From: Leptasterias polaris
Taxonomy: Eukaryota > Echinodermata > Asteroidea > Forcipulatida > Asteriidae
DNA length: 64,000 bases
NCBI GenBank assembly: GCA_037783415.1
Contig: JAZGTN010000089.1
Span: 744,001 to 808,000 of the forward strand
Reading direction: 5' to 3'
Shown here: positions 62,625 through 64,000 of the stretch, in pieces
Position numbering within the stretch: the first letter of the stretch is position 1
Layout: each line of letters starts with the position of its first letter
Position numbers and translations under genes: made by a program
Notes under the pieces: model-generated
Databases searched by the model: none
Told to the model about the DNA's origin: nothing
The model's input: only the letters and a program-made list of their open reading frames with translations

Positions 62625-64000
62625 GTAAGTGCCAGAAATATCTCAGGATGTTGCCGAAGTAATGCAAATCAATTGACTATGTAGCAGTCTATGTGGAAAT
62701 GAAATTTGAAGAGGAATTTTTATTTGAATTCTGTCCAATTATTGGAACTACAATCTGCTAAGCATGGATAAGTTGTGTTAAGCAGATTCAGGTTACTGGT
62801 TTGAATTACCATGTGATAGACACAATTAATAACCGGTTCTCAGCTAGTTTGAACTTAGCTCAAACATCTGGTTTCCTTGTCATTTTTGTCTAGTAAAAAA
62901 GGAATACTAGGGCCCTTTTCTAAGCCACAGCTCCGGCTTGGGCTCTGGCTTTGGATCCACCTCGGGTTCTGGCTTGGGTTCTGGCTTAGGCTTCATCAGC
63001 TGTTATTAAAATGTGCGCTTTCACTCAGTACTAGGCTTCAAACAGGCAGACATAGTCCAAGTTAAAGCTGTAGCCTTTGACTGTCAACCCTCTGTAGGTC
63101 AAGATAGTCTCCATTGAGTTCACTTGTTCTGCAAGCAAACTTTTACGGACAAGTAAATCTCATTACAAATCCAATGATGAAATTTAATCATTTTTTTGTG
63201 AACCACATGACATTCTTATTTTAAAGAAGAGCAACTCTTATCTTGTCCTAAAGAGAGTACCATTTTACCAGTACTGAAGTCACCAAAGCTCAAGTTAGTT
63301 CAAAAGGACTATTTCAAGACGCTGTTTAAATTGAAGATAATTAATTGTACAGTTGTTTAATTAACATATTTGGGACAGAAAGTAGTGTTTGCTGTAGATA
63401 TTTTGACATATTAAATCCTTGCCGCGTTGTAACTGTCTCATGTTCTCGTCGTTAGCTGTCCCCTTTGGCCAACTATGGCATCCCATGTTTACGTGCAGCC
63501 ACAAAGTCATAGGTGAAATCTACTCAAATCCCTTGCAACACTCATAGCCTACAGCTTTGCTTTTCATCAAAACATGTTAATGTAAAGTCCACCTTCCGGC
63601 GCTAAAGTCACTCGGGAAATCTCAAAAGTGTGTGGCTTTTTGGGTTTGCTGCAGGGGTTTCATTCTGTAGCGTTTTTCTCTCTATCTTAGTCTCTCTTCA
63701 TAGAAGGGAGGTCTTAGTTAAACTGTGAAAAGAATTGCCCACCATAGAACTGCTGCAAAAACAGATGGTCTTTATACCTAGTCTTTCCAGGGATAACTCA
63801 GTATTTTATTGATGAACTTGTCCCCAGGATTTATACCTAGAAAGAGAGAGTCAGGAAGCCCCAGGCCTGATCAAATATTCTTCTTGAAAAATGTCCAAAG
63901 GTGATCTACTATAAGCTTTACAATTTGAAAGTGGGATCAACAAAATTGGGTTATGAATATATTTGATTAATATAGCTGAAAGCATTGCGTGAATGTTGCA
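62625..64000. other. EHMT intron 23, running off the window
   Basis: It begins with the GTAAGT donor at 62625. The expected next block (FDYGERFW and post-SET cysteines) was not found in any frame before 64000. A short GGCTTGGGCTCTGGCTT-type repeat lies at 62933-62994. Confidence 0.6.

Overview
The window is nuclear DNA from an animal, most likely an echinoderm and perhaps a sea star. It has compact GT-AG introns, animal-specific genes (RPAP2, DNase II, PHPT1, TRIM45, EHMT/G9a-GLP, rhodopsin-class receptors), and introns packed with short SINEs, MITE-like elements and CR1/L2-type LINE tails. The phylum is inferred from protein divergence and repeat texture; no species marker was seen.

Layout: (1) 494-8450, minus: RPAP2, seven coding exons, last exon(s) beyond the left edge. 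(2) 8451-16312: gene-free, repeat-rich, with a 5'-truncated LINE and a nested set of inverted repeats (10542-14449). (3) 16313-26418, plus: a complete seven-exon DNase II gene of 359 codons. Its 5.7-kb second intron holds two intronless, antisense, tandem class A receptor genes (17609-18607, 20301-21386). (4) 29733-30621, minus: a complete three-exon PHPT1 gene, head-to-head with (5) TRIM45, 31766-36259, plus, five coding exons, 656 codons. (6) 36260-43340: gene-free. (7) 43368-62624, plus: EHMT (G9a/GLP histone H3K9 methyltransferase), 23 coding exons and about 1362 codons before the window ends inside the SET domain.

The genes are unrelated in pathway: RNA polymerase II CTD dephosphorylation, lysosomal DNA degradation, membrane signalling, phosphohistidine removal, ubiquitin ligation and chromatin silencing. 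The most unusual non-genic items are a family of TTAA-flanked MITE-like elements, one of which carries an internal 57-bp segment expanded to 12 tandem units in an EHMT intron; an inverted duplication of a GTCGCC-rich satellite inside a larger inverted repeat; and H3-like ARKS/ARKT motifs in the EHMT N-terminus. Exon coordinates were worked out by hand from splice signals, reading-frame continuity and recalled family conservation, with no transcript data.
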